From: WHSW01 sp963740055
GTDB lineage: Bacteria > Actinomycetota > Thermoleophilia > Solirubrobacterales > 70-9
Reading direction: 5' to 3'
Length of the DNA stretch: 64,000 bases
Assembly (NCBI GenBank): GCA_963740055.1
Contig: CAVUCL010000001.1
Span: 806,001-870,000, forward strand
Below are positions 58,754 through 64,000 of the stretch, piece by piece. The position numbers and the translations under genes are program-made. A model generated the notes under the pieces. It was not told the origin of the DNA, did not search any database, and worked only from the letters and a program-made list of their open reading frames with translations. How positions within the stretch are numbered: the stretch's first letter is position 1; each line of letters opens with the position of its first letter.

Positions 58754-60122
58754 ATGGGTCGGGTAGTCGCACGGGTCGCGGGAATCGGAGCGCTTGTCGT
58801 CGCGGGGGTGCTGGTCGCGATCGTGCTCTTCGGCGGCGACGAGGGTCACCGCTACAAGCTGCTCTTCGAGACCGGGGGCCAGCTCGTTCCCGGCAACGAG
58901 GTCCTCGTCGGCGGCCAGCCGATCGGCACGATCGACGACATCACGCTCACCGACGACGCCCAGGCCGAGGTCGAGATCACCGTCGACGAGCCGCTGCACG
59001 AGGGCACGACCGCGATCGTCCGCGCGACCTCGCTCTCCGGCGTCGCGAACCGCTACATCTCGATCTCACCCGGCGCCAACAGCGAGCCCGAGATCCCCGA
59101 CGGCGGCCTGATCACCGCCGACGCGACCACCTCGCCGGTCGACCTCGACCAGCTCTTCAACACGCTCGACGAGCGCACCCGAGCGAGCCTGCAGAAGGTG
59201 ATCCAGGGCCAGGCGACGATCTACACCGGCAACACCGAGCAGGCGCGCGAGACCTACAAGTACTTCGCTCCCGGGCTGCAGTCGACCGAGCGCCTGCTCG
59301 CCGAGCTGACCCGCGACCAGGCGCTCGCTGAGCCGCTTCCTGGTCGAGGGCTCGACCGCGCTCGGCGCGATCGCCGAGCGCCGCGACGACCTCGCCGCGC
59401 TGACCTCGAACGCGAACGAGGCGCTGGGCGCGATCGCCGAGCGAGAACGTCGAGCTCGACCGGACCCTGGTCGCGCTGCCGCCGGCGATGCGCCAGGCGA
59501 ACACCACCTTCGTCAACCTGCGCGCCGCGCTCGACGACCTCGACCCGCTGATCGCCGACCTCGGCGAGGTCGCGCCCCGACCTGGCGCCGTTCCTGCGCA
59601 AGACGACCGCGACCGCCGAGCCCGCCGGGCCGGTGTTCCGCGACCTGCGGCTCTCGCTCTCGCGCGACGGCGCCAACAACGACCTCACCGACTCGCTCCG
59701 GGCGCTCCCCGGCGGCGAGCGCGCGGCGCGCCGGTCGGTCGCGCCGACGATCGAGGCGCTCGACGACGCGCAGCACGTGGTCGAGTTCGCCGTCCCCTAC
59801 ACGCCCGAGCTGATCGGCCTGATCGGCAAGTTCGGCCAGGTCACCGCCTACTACGACGCGAACGGCCACTACGCGCGCGTCCTGCCCGCCTCGGCGAACC
59901 TGTTCGACTAGAACGAGACCACCGAGCGAGCTCGAGCCGATCCCGCCCGCGGAGCAGTTCGACGCGCTTCGCGAACCCTCGGGCTCGGCCCGTTCACGCG
60001 CTGTCCGGGCGGCTCGACCCAGCCGAACGCCGGCTGGCCCGCACCCGACCGACCACCCGTTCCTCGGCGGCGGCTCGCTCGCCGGCGATTGCGACCCCAA
60101 CGACGTGCCCCCGGGACCATGA
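58754..60122 (+). CDS. Mce/MlaD-family protein 1, frameshifted
   Basis: A lipid-transport substrate-binding protein of about 455 residues with one N-terminal membrane anchor (VVARVAGIGALVVAGVLVAIVLF) and an MlaD domain (ETGGQLVPGNEVLVGGQPIG, TTAIVRATSLSGVANRYISI, residues about 35-115). A long helical region follows, and the C-terminus has YTPELIGLIGKFGQVTAYYD and NANGHYARVLPAS. Frames change near 59335, 59440, 59575 and 59910, each repaired by one base. The final residues GDCDPNDVPPGP end in TGA 60120-60122, overlapping the ATG of the next gene. Such proteins form a tunnel that carries lipids or sterols across the envelope. No YrbE/MlaE permease precedes it. Confidence 0.75.
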
Positions 60123-61717
60123 GGCGGATCGCCGCCATAGCGCCTGCTGCTGATCGGCTCGGTCGTCGATCCTCGCGACCGGAAGCGCCGCCGGCGGCGA
60201 CGACGGCGACTACGAGGTGCGGGCGATCTTCGACAACGCCGGCTTCCTGGTCGACGGGCGAGGAGGTCCGGGTCGCGGGCGCCAAGGTCGGCGTCGATCT
60301 CCGACGTCGACGTGACCACCGCCGAGGAGCCGGCCCGCGCCGACGGCAGCCCGGACCCGGGCAAGGCCGTGGTCGTGCTGCGGATCGACGACCCGGGCTT
60401 CCAGGACTTCCGCGAGGACGCGTCGCTGCCTCGATCCGCCCGCAGTCGCTGATCGGCGAGAAGTTCGTCGAGTGCGAGCCGACCCAGCCGCGCGCGCCGC
60501 GGCGACCGAGCCGCCGCCGCCGCTCGAGCCGAGATCCCCGAGGGCGAGCCGGGGGAGGGCCAGCACCTGCTGCCGCTCGAGCGCAACGGCAAGGCGGTCG
60601 ACCTCGACCTGGTCAACAACATCATGAAGGAGCCCTATCCGGACCGGTTCCGGCTCATCCTCAACGACCTCGGCGCCGGCCTCGCCGCCCGCGGCGAGGA
60701 GCTCGCCGAGATCATCGAGCGCGCGAACCCGGCCCTGCGCGAGACCAACGAGGTGCTCGCGATCCTCGCGCGCCAGAACCGCAGCCCTCGCCAACCTGGC
60801 GAGCGATTCCGACGCCGTGATCGGGCGCGCTGGCCGCCGAGCGCGAGAGCATCGCCGGCTTCATCAACGACGTCGGACGACGACCGCGGCGGCGACCGCC
60901 GAGCGCAGCGCCGACCTCGAGGCAGGCGTTCGCGCAGCTTCCCGAGCTTCCTCCGCGAGCTGCGCTCGACGATGGACCGAGCTGCGACGCGTTCTCCGAC
61001 ACCGCGACCCCGGTCTTCTCCGACCTCGGCGACGCGGCGCCGTCGCTGACCCGCGCCTCGGAGGCACTGGGGCCGTTCTCGGACGCCGGCACCCGGGCGC
61101 TGACCAGCCTCGGCAACGCCGCCGAGGAGGCCGGGCCGCTGCTCGTCGCCGCCGACCCGGTGATCCGCCAGGTTCGCTGCGCTGGCCAGGTCGGGCAGCC
61201 GGCGACGAAGAACCTGGCGAAGCTGCTCGCCAGCCTGCGCAAGACCGGCGGCTACGAGTACCTGACCGACTTCATCTTCAACTCCGGCGGCGCGGTCAAC
61301 GGCTTCGACTCGTACGGGCACTTCCTGCGCGCCTACCTGCCGTTCAACAACTGCGTCGGCTACGAGGTCGTCCCCGAGGGCGGCTGCAGCGCGAACTTCG
61401 ACCTCACCCGCACCGGCGCCGTGTTCCCGCGCGCGTTCCGCCCCCGCAGCCTCGGCGCCGCGTTCGGGCTCGACTCCGCCGCCGACGAGCAGGCCCCGCA
61501 GCTGCGCCGCGAGGCGCCCGACGCGGCCGCCGACGAGCCCGCCCCGTCGCTCGAGGTCGAGCCGGCGCCGGCTGACCCGGCGGCACCCGAGTCCGACGAG
61601 GTCACGCCCGAGGCGAGCCCGAGCACCCAGGCCGCGAGCTCGGCGCAGCGGATGCGCGCGGCACGCGACCTGCTCGACTTCCTGATCGGCGAGCGCGGCC
61701 GGGAGGCGAAGCGATGA
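60119..61717 (+). CDS. Mce/MlaD-family protein 2, frameshifted
   Basis: About 530 residues. It starts at ATG 60119, which overlaps the previous stop (ATGA), with a short membrane anchor. The MlaD domain reads in fragments (YEVRAIFDNAGFLVDG, then VRVAGAKVG and IGEKFVECEPTQP). The helical region continues to a C-terminal part that is intact from about 61160: TKNLAKLLASLRKTGGYEYL, GFDSYGHFLRAYLPFNNCVG and an acidic Pro/Ala tail ending in FLIGERGREAKR. More than eight frameshifts occur between 60140 and 61160. The stop overlaps the next ATG (61714). Same role as its neighbours. Confidence 0.7.
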
Positions 61718-63163
61718 GGCGCGGCGGCTTCGCCGGATCGCTGGCGGCGAGCCCGACGATGGTCGGCGCGGTGACGGTGATGATCGTCGATCCTCGCCGT
61801 CTTCCTCGCCTACAACGCGAACAACGGCCTGCCGTTCGTGCCCTCCTACCGGGTCTCGGCCGAGGTCCCGAACGCCGAACTCGCTGGTGCCCGGCAACGA
61901 GGTCCGGATCGGCGGCGTGCGGGTCGGGCTGGTCGAGGACATCGAGCCGGTCGCAGAACGAGGACGGCACCGCGACCGCGCGCCTCGACCTGAAGCTCGA
62001 CGCCGACGTCGAGCCGCTGCCCGACGACTCGACGATGATCGTCCGCGCCCGCTCGGCGCTCGGGCTCAAGTACCTGGAGATCGACGCGCGGGACCTCGGA
62101 CGAGGGCTACGCGGCGGGGGCGGTCGATCCCGCTCTACGCCGCGCAGCCCGGAGCCGGTCGAGATCGACGAGGTGCTGAGCACCTTCGACGAGCCGACCC
62201 GGGTCGCGATCCAGGAGAACCTGGTCGAGTTCGGCAACGCGCTCGCCGGCCGCGGCCCCGACCTCAACGCCGCGCTCGGCCGGCTGCCGCGGCGTGCTGC
62301 GCTACCTCGAGCCGGTGATGAGGAACCTCTCCTCGCCCGAGACCCAGCTCGAGCGCTTCATCACCGCGAGCGCCGCAGGCCGCGGCCGAGGTCGCGCCGG
62401 TCGCCGAGGTGCAGGCGCGAGCTGTTCGTCAACCTCGACACCACCTTCACCGCGCTCGCCGACGTCGCCCGGCCGTTCATCCAGGAGACGATCTCCGAGA
62501 CGCCGCCGACGTTCGACGGTCGCCGAGCGGTCGCTGCCGGTGATCCGGCCGTTCCTCGACAACAGCGCGGCCCTGTTCGCCGACCTGCAGCCCGGGGTCG
62601 CGGCGATCTCCGACAACGCGCCGCAGATCGCCGACACGCTCGAGATCGGGACCCCGGTGCTGCGCGACTCGCCGCAGCTCAACCGCCAGCTCGCGCCGAC
62701 CGCGCAGTCGCTGCTCGACTTCAACGACAACATCGTCGTCCGCGACGGCCTCACCCGCCTCGAGCAGACCACCGACATCCTCGGTCCGCTGGCCCGCTTC
62801 GTCACCCCGGCGCAGACCGTCTGCAACTACGGCACGCTGCTGTTCCGCAACACCGCGAGCCTGTTCTCGAAGGGCGCCGACGGCGGCCGCTGGCAGCGGT
62901 TCACCGTCTTCCGACCCGCCGAACGGGCCCAACAGCGAGGGCAGCCCCGCGGCGGCGCCGGCGAGCGGCGGCGGCGACGATCGGGAACTTCCTCCACTAC
63001 AACCCGTATCCGAACACGGCCGCGCCGGGCCAGACCTTCGAGTGCGAGGCCGGCAACGAGGACTACCTCGTCGGCCAGACCGGTGATCGGCAACGTGCCC
63101 GGCAACCAGGGCACGCTCACCGACGCCCAGCCCGGCGGCGACACCGAGGAGGAGACGCCGTGA
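61714..63163 (+). CDS. Mce/MlaD-family protein 3, frameshifted
   Basis: About 475 residues. The anchor reads GGFAGSLAASPTMVGAVTVM and continues into FLAYNANNGLPFVPSYRVSA. The MlaD domain has LVPGNEVRIGGVRVGLVEDI, DDSTMIVRARSALGLKYLEI, and the C-terminal region VLRDSPQLNRQLAPTAQSLL, VTPAQTVCNYGTLLFRNTAS and VGQTVIGNVPGNQGTL. Many breaks are undone by deleting one C or G (for example near 61790, 61877, 62096, 62122, 62152 and 62515). The TGA at 63161-63163 overlaps the GTG start of the next gene. The tail is acidic (GGDTEEETP). Confidence 0.72.
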
Positions 63164-64000
63164 GGCGCCCGTTCGCGAAGCGGACGCACACGCCGCGCGA
63201 CCCGAGCAGGCCGGCGGCGGACGAGCGCGTCTGGGGCCGCAACTACCGCGGTCCGGCGCCGTGGATCTTCGGCCTGCTGGTCGTCGGCCTGCTCTCGATC
63301 GGGATCTACCTCGCGTTCGCGAAGGACCTCCCGTTCACCGGCAAGGGCTACGAGCTCACGGCGACGTTCGAGAACGCCGCCACCCTGCGCGAGACGTCGC
63401 CGGTGCGGATCGCCGGCGTCAACGTCGGCAAGGTGACCTCGATCGAGCCCGACGGCGAGCTCGCCAAGGTCACCTTCACCGTCGACGAGGACGGGCAGCC
63501 GATCCACGACGACGCCGAGGTCGAGATCCGCCCGCGGCTCTTCCTCGAGGGCAACTTCTTCCTCGACCTGACCCCGGGCAGCCCGAGCGCGCCGGAGCTC
63601 GACTCGGGCGGCGACGATCCCGGTGACCCAGACCGCGACCGCGGTCCAGCTCGACGAGGTCCTCGACGGCGCTCCAGGAGCCGCAGCGCCGCGGGCCTGC
63701 AGAAGCTGCTCTCGGGCTACGGGACCGCGCTCACCTACGAGCCGACCGAGGCCGACGACATCGGCCAGGACCCGTCGGTCCAGGGCGAGAGCGCCGCCGA
63801 GTCGCTCAACGACGCCTTCCGCTACGGCGGGCGCGCCGGGCGCGGCACCGCGATCGTCAACGAGGCGCTGCTGGGCGAGAACCCGCACGACCTCTCCGGC
63901 TTCATCGACAGCGCCGGCAGTCACGTTCGCGAAGCTCGCCGACCGCGAGCAGGAGCTCTCCGATCTGATCACCAACTTCAACACCTTCGCCGGCGCCCTC
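63160..64000 (+). CDS. Mce/MlaD-family protein 4, frameshifted and cut by window edge
   Basis: Starts at GTG 63160 in the previous stop (GTGA). A basic N-terminus (RRPFAKRTHTPRDPSRPAAD) precedes a membrane anchor (WIFGLLVVGLLSIGIYLAF) and the MlaD domain (YELTATFENAATLRETSPVR, IAGVNVGKVTSIEPDGELAK, RPRLFLEGNFFLDLTPGSPS). Frame shifts near 63615 and 63672 break the helical region, which continues as QKLLSGYGTALTYEPTEADD and LNDAFRYGGRAGRGTAIVNE. The gene runs past position 64000. It has the longest cytoplasmic N-terminus of the four. Confidence 0.75.
   Translation, partial: MRRPFAKRTHTPRDPSRPAADERVWGRNYRGPAPWIFGLLVVGLLSIGIYLAFAKDLPFTGKGYELTATFENAATLRETSPVRIAGVNVGKVTSIEPDGELAKVTFTVDEDGQPIHDDAEVEIRPRLFLEGNFFLDLTPGSPSAPELDSGGDDPGDPDRDRGPARRGPRRRSRSRSAAGLQKLLSGYGTALTYEPTEADDIGQDPSVQGESAAESLNDAFRYGGRAGRGTAIVNEALLGENPHDLSGFIDSAGSHVREARRPRAGALRSDHQLQHLRRRP

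Noticed and set aside
58754..63700. Programmed frameshifting or recoding in the Mce genes
   Set aside because: The breaks occur every hundred or so bases, in different contexts and with no shared slippery site or following structure; random sequence error is simpler.

Overview
The window reads as chromosome from a very GC-rich (about 70% by eye), monoderm actinobacterium. Gene content points to class Thermoleophilia, order Solirubrobacterales: an SdhA/SdhB/HdrB-like succinate dehydrogenase, eukaryote-type NADP isocitrate dehydrogenase beside malate dehydrogenase, an Mce operon, an LCP ligase, and a single-chain glycyl-tRNA synthetase. This placement is inferred from gene content and style, not from a marker-gene search.

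Layout. 0-7.4 kb: aspartate kinase-Asd, a large membrane protein, a CBS protein with an ArsB/NhaD-type transporter, and a GNAT. 7.4-18.2 kb: central metabolism (succinate dehydrogenase block, icd, mdh) mixed with an M50 protease, an M28 peptidase, an AidB-like flavoprotein and a winged-helix regulator. 18.3-23.7 kb: lipid hydroxylase, a small Cys-rich protein, an MBL hydrolase and an Hsp20-Lon proteostasis pair. 23.7-49.6 kb: a roughly 26 kb surface-polysaccharide locus of the Wzx/Wzy type. It has a priming glycosyl-phosphotransferase, a CapB/Wzc-like tyrosine autokinase, two O-antigen ligase/polymerase proteins, a flippase, many GT2 and GT4 glycosyltransferases, two polysaccharide deacetylases, a phosphotransferase, a methyltransferase, a double sulfotransferase and a secreted GH26-like glycosidase preceded by a cyclic-di-GMP-I riboswitch. 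49.8-58.5 kb: an LPFTG surface protein, an R2lox-like oxidase fused to an SCP2 domain, a MOSC protein, a membrane adenylate cyclase, glycyl-tRNA synthetase, FmdB, an LCP ligase, a ROK glucokinase and RsmI. 58.7-64 kb: the start of an Mce operon with four successive MlaD/Mce proteins, the last cut by the window edge.

How the parts may work together (inference). The polysaccharide locus would build a lipid-linked repeat unit, modify it (deacetylation, methylation, sulfation), flip and polymerise it, and the LCP protein could attach it to the wall. The riboswitch suggests that c-di-GMP tunes a secreted enzyme that cuts or remodels that polymer.

Quality caveat. Many genes in 2.5-7.4, 24.7-28.8, 30.3-32.9, 36.3-40.5 and 58.4-64 kb are interrupted by single-base frameshifts, mostly one extra G or C in GC-rich context. 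Genes between these stretches are intact. I read them as sequence errors and give the reconstructed gene spans. No tRNA, rRNA, CRISPR array, insertion sequence or phage gene was recognised. Genes are closely packed; no gene-free stretch exceeds 300 bases.
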